Shown: positions 24,698 to 33,639, counted from the stretch's first letter. The stretch is DNA of 43,030 nt from Planctomycetota bacterium (GCA_019456195.1 VRUK01000047.1:1-43030), one strand, 5' to 3'. Notes: generated from the letters alone by a model not told the origin. Numbers and translations are program-made.

Positions 24698-25495
24698 TTA
24701 TTCAGACGGATTCATTACTATTACATGAATGCTCTCAATATTTTGTATGTTACAAACCGGTTCTACGGTTATATCCCAGACCAAAGGCTGGTCGTTGTGC
24801 TCACATCGAACCACTTTTCCAATAATCATCGGAGTATCGAGGAAGCCGGGTGTCTTTCTGGCCATAATCTCATCGTCTATTTCGAGTTTGTGCTTTACCA
24901 TATCTACTTTAGCCTGGTTGTTGCCGCAGCCTTTCATAATCCGCCAATCTGTCTTTCCGATTATTACCGCGGTGCTCGAAGCAGGGTCGGTAAACAGCCT
25001 GACACGGGCCCTATGGGTGTCAACGTCTGAAATGGTTCCGATGATACTGTTGTCAGCCAGAACGAACAGGTCTTTCTCAAGGCCATCTTCTTTTCCGCGA
25101 TTGATGATAAGCTCACCCCGCAGTTTATCGACAGAGACTGTAATGATATCAGCCGAAACAAAACCAGCGCGTTTCCAGGCGGGTTTGTTGGGCATGTTGG
25201 AAATCTTTTGGAAATTTAGCTGTGCATCATCTCGCTGCTTTGTAACGTTTGCAACATGGTTTAAGAGTCTTTCATACTCCTCCCTGGAGACCTTGTCTTT
25301 GTCTCTAAGTGGCTCTCTTGCGGCTGCCGAAAGTGAGATGTTTCTGCCAATGCTTAACGGCCAGCGGAAAACGCGTGTAAATGCAAACTGGAATTTAGTC
25401 GTTAGATTCTGCGGGGAGAGAAGGATAATAAATCCGGCCAACATAAACCAGACAAATAACATTCTTCTGGAGACTGTAATATGCTTCCATGCCAT
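24698..25495 (-). CDS. mreC: Rod-shape determining protein MreC
   Basis: 265 residues: a short cytoplasmic tail, one membrane helix (FVWFMLAGFIILLSP), a coiled-coil stretch at about 75-100 (EEYERLLNHVANVTKQRDDAQ), and the MreC beta domains. These include DIITVSVDKLRGELIINRGKEDGLEKDLFVLADNSIIGTISDVDTHRARVRLFTDPASST in the order expected for the family (key pieces: INRGKEDG, GTISDV, ARVRLFTDP). MreC is the periplasmic scaffold that joins MreB/MreD to PBP2. Normal length. No clear ribosome site; probably translated from the mreB transcript. Confidence 0.93.
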   Translation of the reverse strand: MAWKHITVSRRMLFVWFMLAGFIILLSPQNLTTKFQFAFTRVFRWPLSIGRNISLSAAAREPLRDKDKVSREEYERLLNHVANVTKQRDDAQLNFQKISNMPNKPAWKRAGFVSADIITVSVDKLRGELIINRGKEDGLEKDLFVLADNSIIGTISDVDTHRARVRLFTDPASSTAVIIGKTDWRIMKGCGNNQAKVDMVKHKLEIDDEIMARKTPGFLDTPMIIGKVVRCEHNDQPLVWDITVEPVCNIQNIESIHVIVMNPSE

Positions 25496-25512
25496 TATAG
25501 TATTGCAGTTGC

Positions 25513-25555
25513 CGTATTGCGTATAAATTTACTTTTTCAGCGAATACGCATTACG
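25513..25555. repeat. CGTATTGCGTAT inverted repeat between mreB and mreC
   Basis: CGTATTGCGTAT at 25513-25524 pairs with ATACGCATTACG at 25544-25555 with one mismatch. The loop is 19 bases. Same family as the hairpins around rsmH. No T tract in either direction. Confidence 0.6.
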
Positions 25556-25571
25556 ACTAAAGGACCACACG

Positions 25572-26627
25572 TTATTCCCATCCATATTCGTTATGGTCCA
25601 TCGTATCCTTCCACAACTCCAGATTTTCCAGATAGACGCTTGTGCCGCGTGCCACACAGCTTAGCGGGTCATCAACAGTTTCAACTTTCAGTCCTGTCGC
25701 GTTTGCCAGGACGGTATCCATACCTCTGAGCAGTGAGCCGCCTCCACAGATGTGTATTCCGTTGTCGATTAGGTCTGCTGCCAATTCGGGCTCTGCCTTT
25801 TCGAGGGTTATGGTTACTGTGTCAATAATCGTAGCGATGGGGTCACGCAGCGACTCCCTTATTTCCTCACTTGTTATGACGATTTTTCTGGGCAGGCCGG
25901 AGATAGTATCTCTGCCGGCGATTTCCATCGTCAATTCTTCTTCGAGCGGAGCGGCTGAGCCGATTTGTATCTTCACTTTTTCAGCTCTTGCCTCTCCGAT
26001 AAGCAGGTTGTAAGTTTTCTTGAGATGATTAATTACCGCTTCATCCATATCATCTCCGCCGATTCGAATTGATTCTGCGGTGGCGATATCGGCCAGAGAC
26101 ATGATGGCGACTTCCGTTGTTCCTCCCCCGATATCGACAATCATAGAAGCGGTCGGGTCTGTGATGGGCAGTCCGGCACCGATTCCGGCGGCCATCGGTT
26201 CATCGACCAGATAGACCCTGCGTGCGCCGGCACGTTCGGCACTGTCTATTACAGCTCGCCTTTCAACAGCAGTTATTCCACTTGGTACGGCGATAACGAC
26301 CCGGGGCCTGACAAGCCCGCCCCTGCCGTGCACCTTTCTGATAAAATAGCTTAACATCGCCTCTGTGATTTCGAAATCGCTGATTACGCCGTCCTTGAGA
26401 GGTCTTATTGCGCTGATGGAGCCTGGTGTTTTACCTAACATTTCGCGTGCAACCAGACCTACAGCTTCACCGTTGTTCAAAACGATGTTAGTTCCTTTGC
26501 GAACAGCAACAACGGAGGGTTCATTGAGGACAATACCTTTGTCGCGGACACAAACCAGAGTAGTACAGGTACCAAGATCGATACCCATATCCATACTGAA
26601 CCATCCTAAGATTGTGTCCAGGACCAC
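25572..26627 (-). CDS. mreB: Rod-shape determining actin homologue MreB
   Basis: 351 residues from a GTG start preceded by AAAGGAGTCGAAA. Actin-fold motifs are clear: phosphate-1 MGIDLGTCTTLVC, connect-1 and phosphate-2 (MIVDIGGGTTEVAIMSL), adenosine loop HICGGGSLLRGMD, and VIAVPSGITAVERRAV. MreB polymerises under the membrane and guides side-wall synthesis by the downstream mreC, mreD and mrdA products. Normal length (about 335-350). It is the first conserved gene of the mre set and has its own promoter at 26693-26720. Confidence 0.97.
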   Translation of the reverse strand: MVLDTILGWFSMDMGIDLGTCTTLVCVRDKGIVLNEPSVVAVRKGTNIVLNNGEAVGLVAREMLGKTPGSISAIRPLKDGVISDFEITEAMLSYFIRKVHGRGGLVRPRVVIAVPSGITAVERRAVIDSAERAGARRVYLVDEPMAAGIGAGLPITDPTASMIVDIGGGTTEVAIMSLADIATAESIRIGGDDMDEAVINHLKKTYNLLIGEARAEKVKIQIGSAAPLEEELTMEIAGRDTISGLPRKIVITSEEIRESLRDPIATIIDTVTITLEKAEPELAADLIDNGIHICGGGSLLRGMDTVLANATGLKVETVDDPLSCVARGTSVYLENLELWKDTMDHNEYGWE

Positions 26628-26692
26628 TTTCGACTCCTTTCTTAATTTCCAAATCAGACACTTATGGAAATCACAGTTCCTAACCGTTTATT

Positions 26693-26720
26693 TTTATATA
26701 ATAAAGAGCGGTATTGTCAA
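26693..26720 (-). promoter_or_regulatory. Sigma70-type promoter of mreBCD-mrdA
   Basis: On the minus strand TTGACA (26715-26720) and TATAAA (26693-26698), 16 bases apart, lie about 65 bases before the mreB GTG. The -35 box overlaps the region just after the stop of the 53-aa gene. Confidence 0.75.
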
Positions 26721-26729
26721 CACTGAAAT

Positions 26730-26891
26730 TTACGTTGGTATTTTAAAAATTGTGCCATACTGCTGAGAGCACTGGTAAGCGACATAAGCAGCAGTAGCCA
26801 GAACCGCACAAAACGCCAAAGCAAGAATGATCGTATAGACATTATCCGGTATTGTTATATTTTTGCCGCGTGTTTGCCCATTAGGACTCAT
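26730..26891 (-). CDS. 53-residue single-span membrane protein
   Basis: Starts MSPNGQTRGKNITIPDNVYT, then a hydrophobic helix (IILALAFCAVLATAAYVAYQ) and a short tail CSQQYGTIFKIPT. The N-terminus is basic and should stay inside. GAGGTTGATAT in front of the ATG is a good ribosome site. It lies 29 bases after the coiled-coil gene and about 100 before mreB. The helix plus the location in the mre region suggest an accessory elongation protein, but nothing in the sequence names it. Confidence 0.62.
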   Translation of the reverse strand: MSPNGQTRGKNITIPDNVYTIILALAFCAVLATAAYVAYQCSQQYGTIFKIPT

Positions 26892-26920
26892 ATATCAACC
26901 TCACAAAGTTAGGTGTTTTT

Positions 26921-27799
26921 CTACAAATTCGTACTTACGTTGTCACCGGCTTTAGGCTGTTCCTTTGTAACGTCCATAAGTTCCAGTGTGCCGATAGCAT
27001 TTTCAGGCTCTACGTCCAGGATAACAATGTCACAAATAAACTTGTCGGCGCGAGTTACATGAAATTTCATATTCTGCCTGACGCCATTGGCGGTACCGAT
27101 GGATATCTCAGCGAGAGAGTTGTCCATATCCACTGTTGTTATCAATCCGTTGAGACCGATATCCACTGCGGGTGTTGCTACTCTGGCAGTTTCCTTTAGC
27201 TGGGTGACCGTTACTGGAGCCGCGACAGTTTGGCCGGATCTCTGTAGGCGCGATCCTAATTGGCTTTGCAAGTCAGTCTTTTCTTCGAGCAGTTGTTTCG
27301 ATTTCGTCTCCAGGTCGCTTATGATAGCCATTTTCTCGATAAGAGTAGCGGTGGTTTCTTGGAGTTCTTGGTCTCCCTGGATATTTTTCGCTTCCACCAT
27401 TTTGAGTGCAGCAAGTTTGGTTTCCAGGAGTTTTAATAACTCCTCATTTGTTGCTACGAATTTCGTAGTCGCATCTTTCCATGTACTCACTTGTGCTTCA
27501 GCCTCTGTAGCTCTTCTTTGGGCATTGGTAAGTGCTGTTTGTGACTGGTCGACCCGGATTGTAAGATCGTTAATATTTTTCTTCAGCAACTGCTCCTGCT
27601 TGCCGGCTTCCTCAATCGCCAAATTTAGCTGTTTCTTGGCGTTTGTCTCATTCTCCTCGGCGGCCAATTTGGCGTTCCTGAGGTTAGTGTACATTTGTTT
27701 GTAATTGTGAGCATTAGAAACATAAGTTACGACAATGCCGCAGAGAAAAATAGAGGATATTGTCAGCAGAACTATTAAGACCTTTGTAAGCGTGCTCAA
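26921..27799 (-). CDS. MreC-like membrane coiled-coil protein upstream of mreB
   Basis: 292 residues from a TTG start (AAAGGAG seven bases upstream). It has an N-terminal membrane helix (VLIVLLTISSIFLCGIVVTYV), then a long coiled coil (about 35-190, rich in K/E/A/L heptads), then a beta-rich C-terminal domain from about 215 (GLITTVDMDNSLAEISIGTANGVRQNMKFHV..., NAIGTLELMD, GDNVSTN). That membrane helix / coiled coil / beta domain order repeats the MreC plan, with a longer coil. MreC proper lies two genes on. It could be a second scaffold of the elongasome. Family name not recognised; the likeness is architectural only. Confidence 0.75.
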   Translation of the reverse strand: MSTLTKVLIVLLTISSIFLCGIVVTYVSNAHNYKQMYTNLRNAKLAAEENETNAKKQLNLAIEEAGKQEQLLKKNINDLTIRVDQSQTALTNAQRRATEAEAQVSTWKDATTKFVATNEELLKLLETKLAALKMVEAKNIQGDQELQETTATLIEKMAIISDLETKSKQLLEEKTDLQSQLGSRLQRSGQTVAAPVTVTQLKETARVATPAVDIGLNGLITTVDMDNSLAEISIGTANGVRQNMKFHVTRADKFICDIVILDVEPENAIGTLELMDVTKEQPKAGDNVSTNL

Positions 27800-28107
27800 A
27801 ACAGGCTCCTTTCGTTAACTTTTGTATTTTCTTTTCATTACACCTACCTCAAGAGGAGGCACCCTAAACAATATCAAGGGATTTGGAAATCATCCCTTTT
27901 GCCGGTTACTTACTATCTGTGAATCCGAGTTCAATTGGTTCAAGCAGATAAAACGGGGTTCCAAGCCCTAATATATGTATATAGTGTAATTTTACGCTTA
28001 AAGCACCAAAAGGTCAAGTTATTTTTAATAAATAGCCCAAATTAAAATGGCCGATACAAAATAGAGGGTATTAGTTCCGATAACATATTATTTTCAGGGT
28101 TTAATTT
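27800..28107. other. Intergenic region holding the promoter of the MreC-like gene
   Basis: About 300 bases. Apart from the promoter at 27989-28017 it contains a short hairpin-like CCTC...GAGG near 27850 and AT-rich sequence. No coding frame or RNA fold I can support. The leader from promoter to start codon is about 180 bases, long enough for regulation. Confidence 0.45.
27989..28017 (-). promoter_or_regulatory. Sigma70-type promoter of the MreC-like gene
   Basis: On the minus strand TTGACC (28012-28017) and TAAAAT (27989-27994) stand exactly 17 bases apart, about 190 bases upstream of the TTG start. Confidence 0.68.
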
Positions 28108-29145
28108 TCATTTTAGACATTGAAAAACGGCTTTGGCAGCTGCGATTCGCACAAATATTGACTCATTTTGAAGCATTTTGGGCAGAAATTTTTTCAGAGC
28201 TGGGGTACGAATTTGCCCGATTGCCAGTGCTATTAAGACATTAGTTCTTTCGACGGCCTGCAAATCCAGCCCGTTTGTGAGTTTTTTTTCAAAGACTTCG
28301 AGGACTTTCGGCTCTCCTACGGGGTCCCTGAAGTGTCCGAGCTGTTCAGCGGTAACCAGCCGGACCTCCAGAACGTCGTCGTCGAGCATTCTAATCAAGG
28401 CATTTTTTGCGTCGGATGTTTTGAGCTTGCCCATTGCTATTACGCCCATTGTCCTGACATCATAGTAAGCACTTATCAGCATTGTCCAGAGCTTTGAAAA
28501 TATTCGCTTGTCACCGAGCGTTGCTATTGCTTCGGCCGACTGATATGCGACTTTGTCGTCCGAATTTTTGTCTTGCATAGTGTTCCAGAGGAGCTGTAAC
28601 GAGCCTTGATCTCCACTTTTGCCCAATAGCAAGACGGCATTTGCCCTGACCATCTGGTCGCTGTCGGTCGCGGCTTTGCGAAGAATTTGCACATGCTCAG
28701 TAGAGCCGAGCTTTCCCATTGCATAAGCAGCGGCGACTATGACGTTCGCATCTTTATCCTTGAGCAATTTATTGAGGGACCTTTTCGCAGGTGAGTATTC
28801 TAAATCACCGACAGCCAAAGCGGCTGCAAATCTGACGGGGACATAATTGTCCAGCATTAATCGTTGTACCTGCGGCATGAGTTTGAGCTGCCTTGTTGAG
28901 GCGACTACCTCTATGGCGTGAACCCTGACCAACGGATTATTGTCCATTAGAGCGTCCTGGATGATTCGGAGAGCTTTTGACCAGGAGGCACTAAGGTTGG
29001 TGGCATTTAAATCGCCGGGTGTTGTTTGTAAGGATTCATCGCAACCCAAGACAAATACTATTAGACAAGTAACGATCAAAAGTATAAGGGTGGGGGCATT
29101 TATTTTCCGCTTTTTTATTGCAGCTTTTTTTCGCTTATGTTCCAT
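28108..29145 (-). CDS. HEAT-repeat lipoprotein
   Basis: 345 residues. A basic N-terminus and a hydrophobic stretch (LILLIVTCLIVFVLGC) end in a lipobox-like LGC, so it is probably lipid-anchored. From about residue 55 on there are seven or so HEAT/PBS-lyase type repeats (e.g. NPLVRVHAIEVVAST, VPVRFAAALAVGDLEYSP, DANVIVAAAYAMGKLGS, QMVRANAVLLLGKSGD). Such helical solenoids bind proteins. Its ATG overlaps the end of lnt by 11 bases, so the two are likely coupled. That fits, because Lnt finishes lipoproteins. Specific role unknown. Confidence 0.85.
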   Translation of the reverse strand: MEHKRKKAAIKKRKINAPTLILLIVTCLIVFVLGCDESLQTTPGDLNATNLSASWSKALRIIQDALMDNNPLVRVHAIEVVASTRQLKLMPQVQRLMLDNYVPVRFAAALAVGDLEYSPAKRSLNKLLKDKDANVIVAAAYAMGKLGSTEHVQILRKAATDSDQMVRANAVLLLGKSGDQGSLQLLWNTMQDKNSDDKVAYQSAEAIATLGDKRIFSKLWTMLISAYYDVRTMGVIAMGKLKTSDAKNALIRMLDDDVLEVRLVTAEQLGHFRDPVGEPKVLEVFEKKLTNGLDLQAVERTNVLIALAIGQIRTPALKKFLPKMLQNESIFVRIAAAKAVFQCLK

Positions 29146-30862
29146 TTGGCAGTCCTAATGAGCGAGTTCTGTATTTGATTTTTCTTAAGAATCTTGCAGA
29201 AAGCGGTATTATTATGAGCAGGATAAGACAAAGTTCACAGCAATAACCCAGCCATTGGCCATATTTGCTGAAAAAAGTTGTTCTTTTGTCAATGGATATT
29301 CTGTCGAGTATCCATCCTGGCATACCGGTTCTTGACATAGCATCAGGAGGTAAAGTGCCGGCCAAAAAACCGTCTTTTATTCGTCCGGCGCTGTCGATAA
29401 AGCAGCTTATTCCGGTGTTGACGCTTCGTACGATGGGGAGTCTGTTTTCAACTGCCCTGAAGGCACAGGTTGCTGCGTGCTGTGGCAACTCTGCACTTGG
29501 GATGACTTTTCCATCTTTGAACCGAACGAACCAGCCGTCGTTACTTATATTTACAAGCCAGTCGATTTGTTTTGTGCCCTGTTTGTCCAGAGCAAACCTT
29601 CTGGCGATTGCAGGGACTGTGCCCTCATAGCAAATCATTACACTAAATTTGTAGTTTTGAATTTTATTCGGGTCTGTCATTTCGAAAACAGTATATTCGG
29701 TGCCGTAGTCGAGCGAATAATCGAATTCATAAGGGATGAATTTGATTTTCATCAGCAGTTCGTAAAACCATGACATGCTTCTCCTTAACGGCAATACCTC
29801 ACCAAAGGGAACCAGGTGTATCTTGCTGTAGTTCTGGGAGGCCTTTTCACCATCTTTTTTGTACAAGAAGGCCGAGTTATATCTCTTTGATAAATAGACT
29901 TCTGAATTTTCTCGGAGTGCGAGTTGACCACCGTATGCGCCGACCAGGACAAAAGCGTTATCTTTGGCGTGTTCCCCCAGTGCCTTGTCTAACATATTCC
30001 ACTGGTCTGTGGGTTCGAGAAGTCGCAGCACTTCAGGATTTAGTGTCGCCTGTACCATTGTTTCGGGCCAAATGATGAGATCGGGTCGATTCTTGACGGC
30101 GGCTTTGCTGTTCTCCATTAAACCATTGAACAGATCCTGACCGGACTCAAAGGACCTCTTGACGGATTGAGGGACGTTCGACTGTAATGAAGCAATATAA
30201 GGGCCTGGTTCGACGTACTGTTCTTCCTGGCTGATTCTCCATCGACCATAAATAATTGCGGCCGCGACAGCGAGACAAACCAGGGCGGTCTTTAGCAGCG
30301 GGGCTATTTTGAATAGGCTTTTTTGCCTGGCGGCAATTATCAGCTCGGCCAGCATGCCGTTGACCATAGCTATCAGAAACGTTAGACCGGCGGTTCCGAA
30401 TATGTCGGCTATCTGGATAATTGTTATATTTTGGTATTGGCTGTGTGCCAGAAACCGCCAGAAAAATCTGCCCAGGAAAAAACCCTGCATTCGTTCGATG
30501 GCGACAATCAGAACGGCAGAGGCTAAAAATAGCGGCACTTTTTTTGACCTGCAGTATTGCAGAAACATCGCCAATATCGGCCAAAGTAAAGCTGTGTAGA
30601 GGCAGAAAACAATCCAGCCGGCAATAGTGACAGGGACCAACCAGTAGAGATTGCCAAGCCAGTAAAAAAGTGAAATGACATAGCTTACCAGGATTAGGCG
30701 GCGGGGCTTTGTATCAGGTGAACAGGCTATAATGAAAGGTACGAACGCTACCCACGCCAGAGACGCCCAGCTAATAGGCGGCTGAATCACCGTGAGCATC
30801 GCCGCGGTGGCAATCAGCGGCAGCCCGCAGAGCAAAATATTTTTCATCCATAATTTTTTCAA
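29135..30862 (-). CDS. lnt: Apolipoprotein N-acyltransferase
   Basis: 575 residues. The N-terminal ~205 residues form about six or seven membrane helices. A carbon-nitrogen hydrolase domain follows with the catalytic glutamate in WPET (E267), lysine in YSKIHLVPFGE (K347) and cysteine in ICYEG (C411). Lnt adds the third acyl chain to the N-terminal cysteine of lipoproteins, using phospholipid. A C-terminal helix re-anchors it. Length is slightly above the usual 510-550. The start may be the TTG at 30862 (AAAGGA upstream) or the ATG five codons later. Several predicted lipoproteins in this window would be substrates. Confidence 0.95.
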   Translation of the reverse strand: MKKLWMKNILLCGLPLIATAAMLTVIQPPISWASLAWVAFVPFIIACSPDTKPRRLILVSYVISLFYWLGNLYWLVPVTIAGWIVFCLYTALLWPILAMFLQYCRSKKVPLFLASAVLIVAIERMQGFFLGRFFWRFLAHSQYQNITIIQIADIFGTAGLTFLIAMVNGMLAELIIAARQKSLFKIAPLLKTALVCLAVAAAIIYGRWRISQEEQYVEPGPYIASLQSNVPQSVKRSFESGQDLFNGLMENSKAAVKNRPDLIIWPETMVQATLNPEVLRLLEPTDQWNMLDKALGEHAKDNAFVLVGAYGGQLALRENSEVYLSKRYNSAFLYKKDGEKASQNYSKIHLVPFGEVLPLRRSMSWFYELLMKIKFIPYEFDYSLDYGTEYTVFEMTDPNKIQNYKFSVMICYEGTVPAIARRFALDKQGTKQIDWLVNISNDGWFVRFKDGKVIPSAELPQHAATCAFRAVENRLPIVRSVNTGISCFIDSAGRIKDGFLAGTLPPDAMSRTGMPGWILDRISIDKRTTFFSKYGQWLGYCCELCLILLIIIPLSARFLRKIKYRTRSLGLPNGT

Positions 30863-30895
30863 TCGGCTAAATCCTTTAAGGCCGTTGCTAATTCT

Positions 30896-31117
30896 TTATC
30901 TTCTGAGTCGCGGAAGTTTACCGCTTTTGCGGAGTTTAAAAAGACGGTCGGCTATTTCTTCCGAGTTAAATTCAACATCTGTTCCAATACGAGCGTTAAA
31001 ACTGGTAGTGAATGAATCTAATGCAATTTTGTTTTTTACTAACTGATCGCTTGGCACATTATTCTCTTGATATAAACTCTTGAGTTTTTCTATCTCATTA
31101 TTACCCCATTTTCCCAT
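30896..31117 (-). CDS. Stand-alone copy of the methyltransferase C-terminal domain
   Basis: 73 residues. MGKWGNNEIEKLKSLYQENN... aligns end to end with the C-terminal ~75 residues of the methyltransferase just upstream: GKWGNNEIEKLKSLYQENNVP vs RKWSTQHEIELKGLYHENKVP, FTTSFNARIGT vs FTNKFNMRIGT, MRKSAKLGPLR vs LRKSGKLPRLR. The gene overlaps the methyltransferase end by 28 bases in another frame and has its own ribosome site (GAGG). It may be a separately made DNA-recognition module, or a duplicated domain cut off by a frameshift. The repeat looks helical, with a basic end, and could bind DNA. Confidence 0.65.
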   Translation of the reverse strand: MGKWGNNEIEKLKSLYQENNVPSDQLVKNKIALDSFTTSFNARIGTDVEFNSEEIADRLFKLRKSGKLPRLRR

Positions 31118-32145
31118 GATTTCCTCTCCGACTCAGATTTCTCCATTTTTCTCATTATTGGATGGCCACGCAATGGCCCAAGTTTTGCACTTTTCCTCAT
31201 TTGTATGAGGTGTTGAATAAGTTGTTTTGGTTGAAATGGATTCAGAATTGTTCCGATTCTCATGTTGAATTTATTTGTAAATAGAATCAGTAAGTCAGGG
31301 TCATCTGCAAGTTGTTCAGTTGGGACTTTATTCTCGTGATATAGCCCTTTTAGCTCTATTTCATGTTGTGTACTCCATTTACGTTTACCTTCGCCTTCAA
31401 TTGGCAGGCCTTCAGTTTCTTTTATGCGTTTTTCCGACTCTTTCGAGTAATTCTTTGAAATTTCTATTCCTGTGTATACTCGGTTCAATTTGTGCGATAC
31501 GACTGCGGTAGTACCTGAACCACTAAAAGGGTCCAAAACCCAGTTAGTTTCATTTGAACTCCCTCTTATTATTCGAGCTAATAAGCTTTCCGGCATTTGG
31601 CAAGGAAAGTTTATTCGCTCATCAAACGTTCCGCATACACGAGGATATTCGTCCCAGACATCATCCGGCATCTTGCCTTCCGGATTAGCGCGCTTGTCAC
31701 GGTATTTTTTTTGTCTATCTGAGATTACTCGTACCTTCTCATCATTGAAAATAAAATCCTTTTTGTCGTTTACAAAGTAAAAAATGTGAGTGTGTGAGCG
31801 GGCGAATTTAGTTTTCATTTGCTGGCCGAAGGAGTAGTGCCAGATTATCCAGTTGCGCATAAAAAGGCCAAGCTCATCGGCTATGATTTTTATGTTTGCG
31901 GCGTAGTCATCGCCTATGGCTATATAGAAGGAACCGTTTGGCTTTAAGACTTTTTTGCAGGCGATCATCCAGTCTTTTGTCCATGCAATGTAGTTTTTCT
32001 TTTTTACCCTGTCGTAGTATTTGTCGTATTTGTAGCCGATGTTAAACGGTGGGTCGGCGAAAATAAGGTCCGCGAACGGCCCGCCAATCTTGCCCAGCAC
32101 CTCTATACAGTCGCCGCATACTATCTTGTTGAGTAGTTTTTGCAT
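31090..32145 (-). CDS. Beta-class DNA methyltransferase (probably adenine-N6)
   Basis: 351 residues. The catalytic motif DPPF (residues 31-34) comes first and the SAM motif DPFSGSGTT (about 210-220) later, the order of beta-class enzymes such as CcrM. DPPF rather than SPPY favours adenine as target. A conserved NYIAWTKDWM and QMPESLLARIIRGSS lie between. The last ~100 residues form an extra domain (KRKWSTQHEIELKGLYHENK...) that is repeated in the next small gene. No restriction endonuclease is adjacent, so it is probably an orphan regulator methylase or the remnant of a system. Target sequence cannot be read. Confidence 0.88.
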   Translation of the reverse strand: MQKLLNKIVCGDCIEVLGKIGGPFADLIFADPPFNIGYKYDKYYDRVKKKNYIAWTKDWMIACKKVLKPNGSFYIAIGDDYAANIKIIADELGLFMRNWIIWHYSFGQQMKTKFARSHTHIFYFVNDKKDFIFNDEKVRVISDRQKKYRDKRANPEGKMPDDVWDEYPRVCGTFDERINFPCQMPESLLARIIRGSSNETNWVLDPFSGSGTTAVVSHKLNRVYTGIEISKNYSKESEKRIKETEGLPIEGEGKRKWSTQHEIELKGLYHENKVPTEQLADDPDLLILFTNKFNMRIGTILNPFQPKQLIQHLIQMRKSAKLGPLRGHPIMRKMEKSESERKSWENGVIMR

Positions 32146-32264
32146 AGCGATATGTTACAGCCTGGCGACAAGTTTGCAAGGGAATTACGATTTTGCCGGT
32201 TGACAATTTGAATGGAGTTTTGCGCAGCAAAGAGGCTTGAATCTTTTGGTACACAATATGTGAT

Positions 32265-32900
32265 TTACGGATTAATTACCTTTTGTTTTTTGAAGACTTT
32301 GCCGGAGAGGTAATCGGTGAAGGTTACCTTGACTGTCAGGGGTTCGTCGGAACTTTTGACCATGTCGGTTATATCGAATGTTAATCTGTAATTGACTTTC
32401 AGCATCGAGTCAAACCAGAGTTTTTTAAGCTCATCCGGTTTTACCGGCGGCCACTTTGCGAGCAAGGCGCTGCCATCGGTTTTGCTCAGGTCCCAAAGCT
32501 CAACCTCTATATCTGCGGCTGCTTTTATTACATCGCCTTGTTCGTCGATGGGCTCTATATAGACAACCAACTTTTCTTTTTTGCCGTCTTTGTCTTTGTC
32601 GAAGAGGCCGGTATATTTACCAATTTCAACATTTTGGATGCTATAGAGATTTTCGCCTTTGAGCTGCTCAGGTAAGCCGGAGAGGGTATGTATTTGTTTT
32701 TGTAACTGTTCGTTTTTGGAAGTAGATTGTTCGAGTTGACTTTCCAATTGCTTTTGCTGGATGGTCAAGGTTTCAACCCGTTCCTGCAGCGGTGATTCGG
32801 TGTAAGCGCTGTCACAGCCGGCGACAAATGCCAGAAAACAGAGGACAGAAGAGAGAGTACAGAAAAACCTAAATTCTGATAGTTTGATATCCATATCCAT
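32265..32900 (-). CDS. Lipoprotein with a short coiled coil
   Basis: 211 residues. A hydrophobic leader with the lipobox FVAGC precedes a heptad region of about 35 residues (LQERVETLTIQQKQLESQLEQS...). The C-terminal half (YTGLFDKDKDGKKEKLVVYIEPID..., LTVKVTFTDYLSGKVFKK) looks beta-rich, with an EF-hand-like DKDKDGKKE loop. No family recognised. AGGAGTGTTATA precedes the ATG. It sits 46 bases beyond clpP. Probably an envelope structural or binding protein. Confidence 0.72.
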   Translation of the reverse strand: MDMDIKLSEFRFFCTLSSVLCFLAFVAGCDSAYTESPLQERVETLTIQQKQLESQLEQSTSKNEQLQKQIHTLSGLPEQLKGENLYSIQNVEIGKYTGLFDKDKDGKKEKLVVYIEPIDEQGDVIKAAADIEVELWDLSKTDGSALLAKWPPVKPDELKKLWFDSMLKVNYRLTFDITDMVKSSDEPLTVKVTFTDYLSGKVFKKQKVINP

Positions 32901-32946
32901 TATAACACTCCTGTATTACTGCTTCTGTATTACCGCTCTTTTATTA

Positions 32947-33579
32947 TTACTCCGGCTCCTCCTGGTTTTTTACGATTTCAGGAGCTTTCTGCAATATTCT
33001 GTCGGCTAATCCGTATCCGATTGCTTCGGCGGCGTCGAGCCAGAGGTCTCTGTCGCAATCTTTTTCAACTTTTTCTACATTCTGGCCCGTATGAGCGGCC
33101 AGTATATCGTAAAGACGTGCACGCAGCCTTAAAATTTCCTTCGCTTCGATATCGAGGTCGGTAGCCGGTCCAATCAATTGACCCGTGATTAAAGGCTGGT
33201 GCAGAAGGATTCTGTTGTTTGCCAGCAGGAATCTTTTATCTGTCTTTCCACCTGCCAGTAATATGGCGGCCATACTTGCGGCCTGGCCGATACAATAGGT
33301 CGCGACGTCGCAACGTAAGAACTGCATCGTGTCATATATCGCGAGGCCTGCCGTGATTGAGCCGCCGGGCGAATTTATGTAGAAGTGAATATCGTTCTTG
33401 CTGTCTTCGTTGCTTAAAAAGAGCATTTGGGCGATGATGAGGTTGGCAGATGTGTCATCGACCTGTCCACCGAGAAACACTATTCTGTCTTTGAGGAGTC
33501 TTGAATAAATATCATAGGCGCGTTCAGTTCGACCGCTTTTCTCAATTACTATCGGTACCAAAGTTTGATTTACGCTCAT
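32947..33579 (-). CDS. clpP: ATP-dependent Clp protease proteolytic subunit, copy 1
   Basis: 210 residues, normal ClpP length. Catalytic serine is S102 in GQAASMAA and histidine H127 in ILLHQP; the DRD...[15 protein letters not shown] end is conserved. [16 protein letters not shown] is the oligomer and oxyanion region. ClpP forms the double heptamer that degrades proteins fed by ClpX or ClpA. AAGGAATAGCTAAA precedes the start. It is downstream of a second clpP and tig, the usual tig-clpP-clpX order without clpX. Confidence 0.95.
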   Translation of the reverse strand: MSVNQTLVPIVIEKSGRTERAYDIYSRLLKDRIVFLGGQVDDTSANLIIAQMLFLSNEDSKNDIHFYINSPGGSITAGLAIYDTMQFLRCDVATYCIGQAASMAAILLAGGKTDKRFLLANNRILLHQPLITGQLIGPATDLDIEAKEILRLRARLYDILAAHTGQNVEKVEKDCDRDLWLDAAEAIGYGLADRILQKAPEIVKNQEEPE

Positions 33580-33639
33580 TTTAGCTATTCCTTGTTTGTA
33601 AAAGATATATTTCCAGACAGTTTGGCTCTTTAGGGCCGG

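Noticed and set aside
27087..27704. 205-codon plus-strand frame opposite the coiled-coil gene
   Set aside because: Mirror of heptad-rich coding on the other strand.
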